From: Pseudomonadota bacterium
GTDB taxonomy: Bacteria; Pseudomonadota; Alphaproteobacteria; Acetobacterales; Acetobacteraceae
Assembly: GCA_021801255.1 (NCBI GenBank)
Contig: JAJYYH010000062.1
Span: forward strand, 40,661 to 104,660
Direction of reading: 5' to 3'
DNA: 64,000 nucleotides
Shown here: piece after piece, positions 36,015 to 43,316 of the stretch
How positions within the stretch are numbered: position 1 is the stretch's first letter
How the letters are laid out: every line of letters begins with the position of its first letter
Notes under the pieces: generated by a model
Seen by the model: the letters and a program-made list of their open reading frames with translations, nothing else
What the model was told of the DNA's origin: nothing
The model's database searches: none
Position numbers and translations under genes: made by a program

Positions 36015-36886
36015 ACGCCGCCATGCCCCCCGACCCCCTGGCGCCGGAAGCCAATGCCGCGCAGTGGAAAAACTGGAACGAGATTTCGGGGCCGAAATGG
36101 GTGCGCCTGGGCTCGCGGATGGAGGCACGGTTCGGCGATGTGAACGAACTGCTGCTGGCCCGCGCCGCGCCCCAGCCGGGTGAGCATGTGCTCGAGATCG
36201 GTTGCGGGCTGGCGAGCACGACGTTGCCCTTGGCCGAGCGGGTCGGCGCGGGCGGGCATGTGCTCGGCGTCGATCTCTCCGAGCCGATGCTCGCGGTGGC
36301 GCAAGAACGGGTGGCGGGGCTTACCCAGGTCACGCTGCTGCGCGCCGATGCGCAGGTCCATGCTTTCCCGCAAGAGCACTTCGATCTCGTGGCCTCGCGC
36401 TTCGGTGTGATGTTTTTCGCCGATCCCGTCGCCGCCTTCGCCAATATACGGCGCGCCTTGCGCCCCGGCGGGCGGGTTTGCTGCGCCGCCTGGGCCGATA
36501 TCGCGGACAATCCCCATTGGGAAATCCCGCTGGCGGTAGCGCTCCGCCATCTCGGCCCGCCCAAGCCGCGCCCGCCGCGCACCCCAGGCCCGCTCGCCTT
36601 CAGCGATCGCGACTACGTTCGCTCGATCCTGGACGCGGCGGGGTTCGACGCCGTCGCGGTGACCATCGCGCCGGTTTTTCTGCATGGCACGAGCATCGCC
36701 GAAGAGGCGGAGCTGGCCTGCCTCATCGGGCCTTCCGGCGCGCTGGTCGCGGAGAAGCGCCCCGACGCGGCAACCCTCGCCGCTCTTCAGGCGGAGATCG
36801 CCGCGGCGTTGACGGCGGCGACCGGGGGCAATGTCCTGCGCTTGGCCGCGCGGCTGAACATGATCGAGGCGCTGAGAAGACATTGA
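36011..36886 (+). CDS. class I SAM-dependent methyltransferase
   Basis: A Rossmann-fold methyltransferase of about 290 residues. Motif I is VLEIGCGLASTTLPLA (about 60-75), motif II LGVDLSEPMLAVA, post-II LLRADAQVHAF, and motif IV FDLVASRFGVMFFADPVAAF, followed by LRPGGRVCCAAW. It resembles UbiE/phenol-type small-molecule methyltransferases. The start is either TTG 36011, overlapping the DUF35 stop, or ATG 36023; the second gives 287 aa. It is the third gene of the thiolase-DUF35 operon. Substrate not known. Confidence 0.8.
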   Translation: MNAAMPPDPLAPEANAAQWKNWNEISGPKWVRLGSRMEARFGDVNELLLARAAPQPGEHVLEIGCGLASTTLPLAERVGAGGHVLGVDLSEPMLAVAQERVAGLTQVTLLRADAQVHAFPQEHFDLVASRFGVMFFADPVAAFANIRRALRPGGRVCCAAWADIADNPHWEIPLAVALRHLGPPKPRPPRTPGPLAFSDRDYVRSILDAAGFDAVAVTIAPVFLHGTSIAEEAELACLIGPSGALVAEKRPDAATLAALQAEIAAALTAATGGNVLRLAARLNMIEALRRH

Positions 36887-36981
36887 GATATAAATGCCCC
36901 GATTGCGCCGCTCCTGGTCTTATTTTGATGCGATAAATTCTCCAAAAACCCAAAGCCCCGCCTGAGCGGGAGGAGGGAACC

Positions 36982-37863
36982 ATGGCGGATGCGGCGATGG
37001 CGTTTGACCGCGAGGTCGAGACGGTGGGCAACGCGGTGCATCTCGAGCACGTCAATACCAGGGTGCCCGATCAGCGCCTGGCGACGCTGTTCTACGTCAC
37101 CGGCCTTGGCCTCACCCGCGATCCCTATCTGATGACCGGGATCAATAATATGTGGGTCAATGTCGGGCGCAGCCAGTTTCATCTGCCGACCGGCGCGCCG
37201 CAGGTCGTGCGTGGCGTCACCGGGCTGGTGAGCCCGGCGCGCGCGGCGCTGCTCGGCCGGCTCGCCGCGGTCGCGGGCGATCTGGCGAAGACCCGTTTCG
37301 CGGTACGAGAGACCGCGGATTATGTCGAAACGGTGAGCCCCTGGGGCAACCGCATCCGCTGCCATGCGCCAGCGCCGGAATTCGGACCGATCCAGCTTGG
37401 CCTCGCCTATGTGGCGCTCGACGTGCCAACGGGACATGCCGAGGGCATCGCCCGGTTCTATCGCGATTTTCTCGGCATACCGGCGGCAACCGGTCGCGAT
37501 GCCGCGGGGATTTTCGCGCGCGCCGCGATCGGTGCCCATCAGGCGCTGATCTTCCGCGAGACCGCGGCCGCGCTGCCGGATTTCGACGGCCATCATATCC
37601 AGATCTATATCGCCGATTTCGCCACCCCCTATCGGCGGCTCCACGCGCGGGGCTTGATCACCGAGGAGAGCGATCAGCACCAATACCGCTTCGCGACCCT
37701 GATCGATCCGATTTCAGGCGCCCCCCTGTTCACCCTGGAGCATGAGGTCCGCAGCCTGCGCCACCCGCTTTTTGGGCGCGATCTGGTCAACCGCGATCCG
37801 GTCCAGACCAATCTGAACTACCGCCCCGGCCGCGACACTCTGGCCTGGTCCATGCCAGGCTGA
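36982..37863 (+). CDS. two-domain VOC (glyoxalase/extradiol dioxygenase superfamily) protein
   Basis: A 293-residue protein with two vicinal-oxygen-chelate modules. The first (about 18-130) starts VHLEHVNTRVPDQRLATLFY, the second (about 140-260) GLAYVALDVPTGHAEGIARF. Metal-site candidates are His in LEHVN, His in HHIQIYIAD and Glu in LFTLEHEVRS. The layout resembles class I extradiol dioxygenases. It follows the methyltransferase after 95 bp that contain a short CCCGC-CTGA-GCGGG hairpin overlapping the ribosome binding region. Substrate unknown; the setting suggests breakdown of a cyclic or aromatic compound. Confidence 0.75.
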   Translation: MADAAMAFDREVETVGNAVHLEHVNTRVPDQRLATLFYVTGLGLTRDPYLMTGINNMWVNVGRSQFHLPTGAPQVVRGVTGLVSPARAALLGRLAAVAGDLAKTRFAVRETADYVETVSPWGNRIRCHAPAPEFGPIQLGLAYVALDVPTGHAEGIARFYRDFLGIPAATGRDAAGIFARAAIGAHQALIFRETAAALPDFDGHHIQIYIADFATPYRRLHARGLITEESDQHQYRFATLIDPISGAPLFTLEHEVRSLRHPLFGRDLVNRDPVQTNLNYRPGRDTLAWSMPG

Positions 37864-37952
37864 CTTTTCACCCGCGCGGTTGACAGCGCCACGCGATCGG
37901 GTCAGGAGATCGCGCTCAGGCGTTTTTCATTCTCGGTATCGGATCCCCTGGC

Positions 37953-38627
37953 ATGGACGTCTCCGCCGCTGATTTCGCCGAAGCCCGCGCCCTGATGGTC
38001 GATGGCCAGTTGCGCCCGAACAAGGTGAGCGATCCGCGCATTCTCAAGGCGGCGCGCGAGCTGCCGCGCGAGCTGTTCCTGCCGCCGCACTTGCGCGCGC
38101 TCGCCTATCTTGACGAGGATGTGCCCCTCGGCAATGGCCGGGTATTGATGGAGCCGCTGGTGCTGGCGCGTCTGGCGCAGCTCGCGGCACCCCGACCTGG
38201 CGCCAAGGGGTTGGTGGTCGGCGCCGGTCTCGGCTATGGCGCGGCGCTGCTCGCCGCCTGTGGCGTCGCGGTGACGGCGCTGGAGGAGGATACCACGCTG
38301 GTGGCGGAGGCGCGCGCCGCGCTCATGCACCATGCACCCACCGTTCGTCTTATCGCCGGCCCACTCGCCGAGGGCTGGCCCGCTGGGGCACCCTGGGACA
38401 TTATTCTGATCGAGGGCGCGGTGGCTGCGATCCCCGAGGCGCTGGTCGGGCAATTGCAGATCGAGAGCGGCCGGCTGGTGACCGTGTTGCAGGAGCCGGG
38501 GTCGCGCCGGATGGGCCGTGCCGTGCTGGTTGAGCGCACCGAGGCCGGGATGGCGCTACGGCCGGTATTCGATTGCGCAACGCCGCTGCTGCCGGCCTTC
38601 GCGCCCAAGCCGGCGTTCATTTTTTAA
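37953..38627 (+). CDS. protein-L-isoaspartate O-methyltransferase family protein
   Basis: A 224-residue member of the PCMT family, SAM-dependent. It has the helical N-terminus ALMVDGQLRPNKVSDPRIL (about 13-31), then RELFLPPHLRALAYLDED, LVVGAGLGYGAALLAA (motif I) and DIILIEGAVAAIP. In alphaproteobacteria this short version often precedes tolC and may not repair isoaspartate. No tolC is adjacent here: copy c of repeat family 1 follows, then the convergent cfa gene. Confidence 0.8.
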   Translation: MDVSAADFAEARALMVDGQLRPNKVSDPRILKAARELPRELFLPPHLRALAYLDEDVPLGNGRVLMEPLVLARLAQLAAPRPGAKGLVVGAGLGYGAALLAACGVAVTALEEDTTLVAEARAALMHHAPTVRLIAGPLAEGWPAGAPWDIILIEGAVAAIPEALVGQLQIESGRLVTVLQEPGSRRMGRAVLVERTEAGMALRPVFDCATPLLPAFAPKPAFIF

Positions 38628-38642
38628 CGGGATACGGAAAAA

Positions 38643-38765
38643 CCCAGGTCAGGGCTCCGCCCTGGACCCGCTGGGGCCATCGGCCCCAGACCCCCTCTCG
38701 TTAACGGATGGGGTGCCAAGGGCTCCGCCCTTGCTGGGGTCCGGGGGCCAAGCCCCTGGCCTTGG
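38643..38765. repeat. dispersed palindromic intergenic repeat family 1, copy c
   Basis: About 123 bp, same orientation as the copy at 22628-22741: AGGGCTCCGCCCTGG, GGGGCCATCGGCCCC and CCAAGGGCTCCGCCCTTG hairpins and the end AAGCCCCTGGCCTTGG. The right half (38701-38765) lies inside the 3' end of the minus-strand cfa gene and encodes its last about 20 residues. Confidence 0.85.
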
Positions 38766-40023
38766 TTCCCGAAGCCCCAAGCCGGCGCTCATCCTCGATC
38801 ATATAGTCGCGCACGATCGGCACGGCGTCACGGGCGCGGGTCATCTGGATCTGGAAATTCATGTGATCCTGGCGGCGGAAGGCGAGTTCCGAGCCGGCGA
38901 GGTAGAATTCGAACATGCGGCAGAAGCGCTCGTCATAGAGCGCGGCGATGGCGTCGCGATTGGCGGCGAAGCGGCGGCGCCAATGGCGGAGCGTCTCGGC
39001 GTAGTGCAGGCGGAGGATTTCGATATCGGTGATCCAGAGGCCGGCGCGCTCGATATGCGGCACGACCTCGCTCAAAGCCGGCGAATAGCCGCCCGGGAAA
39101 ATATATTTGGCGAGCCAGGCATTGGTGCTGCCCGGCCCGGCGGCGCGGCCGATGGAATGCAGAAGGGCGATGCCATCGGGGGCGAGGCAGCGCTTCACGG
39201 TGTCGAAAAACGCCCGGTAGTGATTGACCCCGACATGCTCGAACATGCCGACCGAGACGATGCGATCGAAGTTTCCCGCAAGCGTGCGATAGTCCATGAG
39301 TTCGAAGCGCACCCGCTCGCTCAGGCCTTCCGCCTCCGCGCGCGCGCGGGCCGTCTCCAATTGTTCGGTCGAGAGCGTGATCCCGGTGACATAGGCGCCG
39401 TAATCGCGCGCCAGCGACAGCGCCAATCCGCCCCAGCCGCAGCCGATATCGAGCACCGAGAGCCCGCCACGCTCAAGCCTGAGCTTGGCCGCGATATGGC
39501 GTTTCTTCGCGGCCTGCGCCTCTTCGAGGGTTTCCGCGCCGGTCGGGAAATAGGCGCAGGAATATTGCCGGTCGCGGTCGAGAAAGAGGCTGTAGAGCCG
39601 CCCGTTGAGGTCGTAGTGATGCGCGATGTTGCGCCGCGCGCGCGGCGCCGGATTGAACTGGGCGAGCCGTTTCAGCCCCCGCTCCAGCGCGGCATGCAGA
39701 CGCATCAAGGGATGCGCCGAGAGATTGGCCTCGACATTGCTGACCAGGAGATCGAGCAGCTCATAGACGCCGCCATCGAAGGGCTCGATCTGCCCGTCCA
39801 TGTAGGCCTCACCGAGCCCGAGCGAGGGGTTGAGCACCAGGCGGGTAATGGCGCGCGCATCGGTGATGGCGAAGCCGGCGCGGAGCGCGCCGGTCTCCGG
39901 CGGGCCGAGCTTGGGGGGGTCAGGCGCGCCCTGGTAGAGGCTCGTCGTACCATCAGGCCATCTTAGCTCAAGCCGCCCGGCGACGATCATCCGCCGCAAA
40001 ATTCCATCAAGCACGAAACGCAT
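38701..40023 (-). CDS. cfa: cyclopropane-fatty-acyl-phospholipid synthase family protein
   Basis: This enzyme transfers a methylene from SAM to double bonds of membrane phospholipid acyl chains. It has 440 residues. The N-terminal lipid-binding part contains NPSLGLGEAYMDG; the catalytic part has NIAHHYDLNGRLYSLFLD, YSCAYF, the SAM motif LDIGCGWGGLALSLA, SVGMFEHVG and the C-terminal ETLRHWRRRF and FCRMFEFYLAGSE blocks. The start ATG 40021-40023 is preceded by GGTGG; ATG 40033-40035 is also possible. Oddity: the last about 20 residues come from repeat family 1 copy c and are not part of the family. Confidence 0.92.
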   Translation of the reverse strand: MRFVLDGILRRMIVAGRLELRWPDGTTSLYQGAPDPPKLGPPETGALRAGFAITDARAITRLVLNPSLGLGEAYMDGQIEPFDGGVYELLDLLVSNVEANLSAHPLMRLHAALERGLKRLAQFNPAPRARRNIAHHYDLNGRLYSLFLDRDRQYSCAYFPTGAETLEEAQAAKKRHIAAKLRLERGGLSVLDIGCGWGGLALSLARDYGAYVTGITLSTEQLETARARAEAEGLSERVRFELMDYRTLAGNFDRIVSVGMFEHVGVNHYRAFFDTVKRCLAPDGIALLHSIGRAAGPGSTNAWLAKYIFPGGYSPALSEVVPHIERAGLWITDIEILRLHYAETLRHWRRRFAANRDAIAALYDERFCRMFEFYLAGSELAFRRQDHMNFQIQMTRARDAVPIVRDYMIEDERRLGASGTKARGLAPGPQQGRSPWHPIR

Positions 40024-40130
40024 GGCACCACCCATCCGGCAATCGATCGTTGCGGATAGATTGGGCATTGCGGCGAGCTTCGTCAAAGGGTTCGTGAAGC
40101 CCCCCCGGGGGAATTGGACGCCGCGGGGCG

Positions 40131-40159
40131 AAAAAAATGGCGGCGCTTGTGGCGCCGCC
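40131..40159 (-). terminator. intrinsic terminator between cfa and the transglycosylase gene
   Basis: An 8-bp all-GC stem (GGCGGCGC at 40139-40146 and GCGCCGCC at 40152-40159) has a 5-nt loop. On the minus strand it is followed by A then seven T (40131-40137). No minus-strand coding gene lies upstream of it, so it must end an untranslated RNA or act inside the cfa leader. Confidence 0.8.
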
Positions 40160-40216
40160 AAGTTTAGGGAGGAAACGTCCAAGAAAGCAGGAAGACGGCG
40201 TAGCCGCCTTGCTGCG
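40131..40216 (-). ncRNA. predicted small RNA with anti-Shine-Dalgarno motif (sRNA 1)
   Basis: Predicted from signals only. On the minus strand a weak promoter (TTGCAA at 40245-40250, TAATTT at 40223-40228, 16-bp spacing) would start a transcript near 40216. It contains a GGCGGC-TAC-GCCGTC hairpin, an unpaired ACGTTTCCTCCC (40167-40178), and an intrinsic terminator at its end. The identical 12-mer occurs in the candidate at 42268-42394. Alternatively it is a leader/attenuator of cfa, whose start lies about 110 bp downstream. Confidence 0.45.
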
Positions 40217-40257
40217 ATGCACAAATTAGGGGGCCGGGGCTTCATTGCAAGTGCTTT

Positions 40258-40278
40258 TTTGCAATGCAGCATCGCAAA
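40258..40278. promoter_or_regulatory. 21-bp near-perfect palindromic operator
   Basis: TTTGC-A-ATGC-A-GCAT-C-GCAAA reads as a palindrome with one mismatch per arm around a central A. It lies 65 bp before the transglycosylase ATG and just upstream of the putative sRNA 1 promoter. The TGC/GCA-rich pattern recalls PhaR operators of polyhydroxybutyrate genes; that link is only a guess. No other feature is seen in the rest of 40024-40342. Confidence 0.5.
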
Positions 40279-40342
40279 TTCGCGGCGATGCGGTTCCCCT
40301 GGCAACGCTTTGCTAAGATTTCCCAGCCACACTCCCCCCGTG

Positions 40343-41263
40343 ATGGGACGAATTTTCCGGCTTGCGCTGGTTACCCTGATTTTCGCGGCGCCGGCGGCGC
40401 GCGCCGAAATGCCGCCGCTCGCCTGGCCGCCGGGAAGCGTCTCCGGGCCACTGCCGGGGGCCAGCATCAAACCCATCATGATCCCCAATGCTGGAACATC
40501 GGGCGTTGGAGCACCGGGCGTTGGGCCGCTCATCACGCCGCTGCTCTCGCCGGCGCTCGGGCTGCTCTGCCGTCAGGCGGTCGCCGCGGCGGAGCAGAGC
40601 TATGCGCTTCCCGCACACCTCCTCAGCGCCATCGCGCTGGTCGAAAGCGGCCGCAAGGATCCGCAGAGCGGCAATTTCAATCCCTGGCCATGGACCGTGG
40701 ACGCCGCCGGCCAAGGGCATTTCTACCCGACCAAGGCCGAGGCCGTTGCCGCCGTGCGAGACTTGCAGGCGCAGGGCGTCGCCTCGATCGATGTCGGCTG
40801 CATGCAGATCAATATCATGCACCACCCCCATGCCTTCGCCTCGCTGGAGGAAGCCTTCGATCCCTTCGTCAATGCCCGCTACGCAGCCCAGTTTCTTACC
40901 GAACTGCACGCCCAGAGCGGGAATTGGGCCTTGGCCGCCGCGCATTACCACTCCACGACACCGGAACTGGCATTGGCCTATCAACAAAAAGTGATGGCGG
41001 CGTGGTCGGCGGAGCAGCATGGGCTTCCCGTCGAGCCGGCGAGCCTCGCGATGGCGGCGGGAATGGCGCCGGCCCTGCGGCCCACAGCCGGCCTGCGCGG
41101 AGGCGGGGCGGCGACGATTTTCAACCGCCAGCCGCCGCCGCACATCATTCCGCTTACGGCGCCACCGGGCATGGCCGTCCCGCCTGGGCGCGGCCTCGAT
41201 TCCTATCGTGCCCGGCCGGTTGCCTACGCCGCCAGCCCGCTGGGGTCCGGGCATGGGCAATAA
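40343..41263 (+). CDS. secreted lytic transglycosylase (SLT domain)
   Basis: A peptidoglycan-cleaving enzyme of 306 residues. A signal peptide (RLALVTLIFAAPAARAE) is followed by a proline-rich spacer, then the SLT domain (about 90-215) with catalytic glutamate in LLSAIALVESGRKDP, a FNPWPWTVD block, DVGCMQINIMHHP and the repeat-closing NARYAAQFLTELH and LAAAHYHS. The C-terminal about 80 residues are Pro/Ala-rich and probably unstructured. ATG 40343 was chosen because it begins the signal peptide; the open frame reaches far upstream without similarity. It stands alone upstream of bpt. Confidence 0.88.
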   Translation: MGRIFRLALVTLIFAAPAARAEMPPLAWPPGSVSGPLPGASIKPIMIPNAGTSGVGAPGVGPLITPLLSPALGLLCRQAVAAAEQSYALPAHLLSAIALVESGRKDPQSGNFNPWPWTVDAAGQGHFYPTKAEAVAAVRDLQAQGVASIDVGCMQINIMHHPHAFASLEEAFDPFVNARYAAQFLTELHAQSGNWALAAAHYHSTTPELALAYQQKVMAAWSAEQHGLPVEPASLAMAAGMAPALRPTAGLRGGGAATIFNRQPPPHIIPLTAPPGMAVPPGRGLDSYRARPVAYAASPLGSGHGQ

Positions 41264-41346
41264 GCCGGTCATCTACGATAAAAACGTCAAGGGGCATTGA
41301 CCGCAGCGGGCTGGTTCGGAAATCATGGCGGCGGACCCAGTGACCC

Positions 41347-42144
41347 ATGACCTACAAATCGCCCCGCCGGCCGCAATTCTTCTACACCACCGCGCCGCTC
41401 CCATGCCCCTACGTGGCCGGGCGGACGGAGCGGAAGATCGTGACCGAAATCAGCCGCCCCGACGCCGAGCGGCTGCACGATCAGCTTTCGCGCGCCGGCT
41501 TCCGGCGCAGCCATAATATCGCCTACGCCCCGGTCTGCCCGGCCTGCCGCTCCTGCGTGCCGATCCGCATTCTTGTCGCCCAGTATCGCCCGCACCGTGC
41601 CGAGCGGCGGGTCGTGCGGGCGAATGCCGGGCTGGAGGGGTTCGAGGTGCCGGCGCGCGCCACCGCCGAGCAGTTTCATCTGTTCCAGCACTATCAGCAG
41701 CGTCGCCACGGCGAGGGCGACATGGCGACCATGAGCTTTTACGACTATCGCGCCATGGTCGAGGATACCTCGATCGAGACTTTTATGGTCGAATTCCGCG
41801 ACCCCGACGACAGCCTGCGCGCCGCCTGTCTGACCGATCGGCTCAGCGATGGGCTTTCCGCAGTCTATAGCTTCTTCACGCCGGAGCTGGAACGCCGCTC
41901 GCTCGGCACGATGATGATCCTGTGGCTGATCGAGCGCGCTCGTGAACTCGATCTGCCCTATGTCTATCTCGGGTATTGGGTGCCCGAGAGCCCGAAAATG
42001 GCCTACAAGGCGCGCTTCACCCCGAGCGAGGTGCTGCGCGGCGGCCACTGGCGGCGCCTCGATCCACCCGGCCCCAGCGCGCCCCATCCCGATCGGCGGA
42101 TGGCGCTGCCTGGAATACCATTTTTTCCCGAGAGCTGTGGCTAA
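41347..42144 (+). CDS. bpt: aspartate/glutamate leucyl- or arginyl-transferase (Bpt/Ate1 family)
   Basis: The enzyme adds leucine (Bpt) or arginine to proteins with N-terminal Asp or Glu, marking them for ClpAP breakdown through the N-degron pathway. The 265 residues contain the family start (FFYTTAPLPCPYVAGRTERK, about 11-30) with Cys20, the APVCPACRSCVPIRI cluster, FYDYRAMVED, and the acyltransferase end YVYLGYWVPESPKMAYKARF. Leucine specificity is usual for bacteria. The window also encodes Aat (47433-48107), the other bacterial N-degron transferase. Adaptor ClpS is not in the window. Confidence 0.93.
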   Translation: MTYKSPRRPQFFYTTAPLPCPYVAGRTERKIVTEISRPDAERLHDQLSRAGFRRSHNIAYAPVCPACRSCVPIRILVAQYRPHRAERRVVRANAGLEGFEVPARATAEQFHLFQHYQQRRHGEGDMATMSFYDYRAMVEDTSIETFMVEFRDPDDSLRAACLTDRLSDGLSAVYSFFTPELERRSLGTMMILWLIERARELDLPYVYLGYWVPESPKMAYKARFTPSEVLRGGHWRRLDPPGPSAPHPDRRMALPGIPFFPESCG

Positions 42145-42231
42145 TCCAGCAAAGGCGCCCGAAGACCGCGGATGGTCTCATACCCTCCGTTTAATTCAGG
42201 CGAAGCAAATGACATTTTACACGCATAAGTT

Positions 42232-42261
42232 TTGTTTCCAGATAAAAATCAACCCTATGTT
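42232..42261 (+). promoter_or_regulatory. sigma-70-like promoter for the predicted sRNA 2
   Basis: TTGTTT (42232-42237) and TATGTT (42256-42261) are spaced 18 bp apart in an AT-rich stretch of an otherwise GC-rich region. A start near 42268 is expected. Confidence 0.5.
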
Positions 42262-42267
42262 AAGGTT

Positions 42268-42394
42268 TGTCGAGCACACTCCCCCTCGAAGCCAGACGAG
42301 ACGCGGCTTCACGTTTCCTCCCACAAGCCGCAACGTGCATTCCCGCACAGGCGGCAAACTCCAGCGGCGCCCCTTCCCAGAGGCGCCGTTTTTT
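42268..42394 (+). ncRNA. predicted small RNA with C-rich anti-Shine-Dalgarno loops (sRNA 2)
   Basis: There is no open frame, but promoter, structure and terminator are all present. Hairpin 1: GCGGCTT (42303-42309) pairs with AAGCCGC (42325-42331), showing a 15-nt loop with ACGTTTCCTCCC. Hairpin 2: GTGC-ATTCCC-GCAC. Hairpin 3 is the terminator, loop CCTTCCCAGA. All three loops carry C-rich stretches able to pair with ribosome binding sites, as in known alphaproteobacterial trans-acting sRNAs. The 12-mer is identical to that in sRNA 1. Confidence 0.6.
42365..42394 (+). terminator. intrinsic terminator of sRNA 2
   Basis: Stem CGGCGCC (42365-42371) with GGCGCCG (42382-42388), 10-nt loop, followed by six T (42389-42394). 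From here to the pirin stop codon at 42573 no further gene or signal is seen. Confidence 0.85.
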
Positions 42395-42572
42395 CATTTG
42401 GCGCGAAGAACGGAAAAATCGCCCGCACCGTCCTTAACCCCAGACCAGCCTCGGTATGCCGCTCTCTGGGAGGGTCAAATAACCACGCCTCACCGGGGAT
42501 TTCTTGCCAGGTCGAGATCCGTACCCCATGCTTCGCCCGGCCTCATGCTTCGTCCGGCCTCTCCGGGCGGCG

Positions 42573-43274
42573 CTACTGGCCGAGTTCGACGAGCACGATC
42601 TCGGCCGCCTCGCCCGCCTCCAGTGTGATGCTGTCCTCGCCGCTGATGGCCAGGCCGTCGCGGGTGCCGAGCGGCGTGCCGTTGACGGCGATCGTCCCGC
42701 TCGCCGCAACTAGATAGGCGCCGCCACCCGCCGGCAAGGCGTGCGCCACGCGCTCGCCGGCGGCGAGCCGACCGGCCAGAACCGCCGCATCGGCGTAGAG
42801 CGGCAGCGCCCCTGCCCCCTCATGCACCGCCCTCCCGCTCGCCAGCACCTGCAAACCGCCGCCCTCACGGGGAAACCGCCGCATGCCCCAGCCTGGCGCG
42901 ACGCGCGCACGATTGGGCATGACCCAGATCTGGAAGAGCCGGGTCGGGCCCGCATCGCGGTTGTATTCAGCATGGACGATGCCGGTGCCGGCATGCATCA
43001 CCTGGACATCACCGGCCGCGGTGCGGCCCTCGTTGCCGAGACTGTCGCGATGGCTGATGGCGCCCTCGCGGACATAGGTGATGATCTCCATCTCGCGATG
43101 CGGATGGGGGTCGAAACCACGCCCCGGGGCGATTTCATCGTCGTTCCAGACGCACAGCGGGCCGAACCCCAGGCGCGCCGGATCATGGTACTCGCCGAAG
43201 CTGAAATGATGCCGCGCGTTGAGCCAGTCATTGCGAAATTGCCCGAGGGCGGCGAAGGGGCGGCGTTCGAGCAT
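42573..43274 (-). CDS. pirin family protein (quercetin dioxygenase-like bicupin)
   Basis: A 233-residue bicupin of the YhhW/pirin group. The metal site in the N-terminal cupin is DPHPHREMEIITYV (about 55-68) with later HRDSLG and MHAGTGIVHAEYN, giving the three His and one Glu ligands. The C-terminal cupin is degenerate. Some pirins show quercetinase activity; the natural role is often stress-related. It is the last gene of a USP-marR-pirin series on the minus strand. A palindrome lies just upstream, and GGAGAG is a good ribosome binding site. Confidence 0.88.
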   Translation of the reverse strand: MLERRPFAALGQFRNDWLNARHHFSFGEYHDPARLGFGPLCVWNDDEIAPGRGFDPHPHREMEIITYVREGAISHRDSLGNEGRTAAGDVQVMHAGTGIVHAEYNRDAGPTRLFQIWVMPNRARVAPGWGMRRFPREGGGLQVLASGRAVHEGAGALPLYADAAVLAGRLAAGERVAHALPAGGGAYLVAASGTIAVNGTPLGTRDGLAISGEDSITLEAGEAAEIVLVELGQ

Positions 43275-43293
43275 CGGCGTCTCTCCAATATTG

Positions 43294-43305
43294 TTCGATA
43301 TCGAA
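43294..43305. promoter_or_regulatory. palindromic operator between marR and the pirin gene
   Basis: TTCGATATCGAA is a perfect 12-bp palindrome 20-31 bp before the pirin start codon, with a half-repeat (GATATCG) directly after it. It is a candidate site for the adjacent MarR regulator, controlling pirin separately. Confidence 0.5.
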
Positions 43306-43316
43306 AGATATCGCCC

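Noticed and set aside
37880..37885. Perfect TTGACA before the PCMT-like gene as a promoter
   Set aside because: No acceptable -10 element is found at 15-19 bp distance.
40258..40278. Firm PhaR operator call
   Set aside because: Only the TGC/GCA pattern agrees; no phasin or PHA gene is adjacent, so it is kept as an unnamed palindrome.
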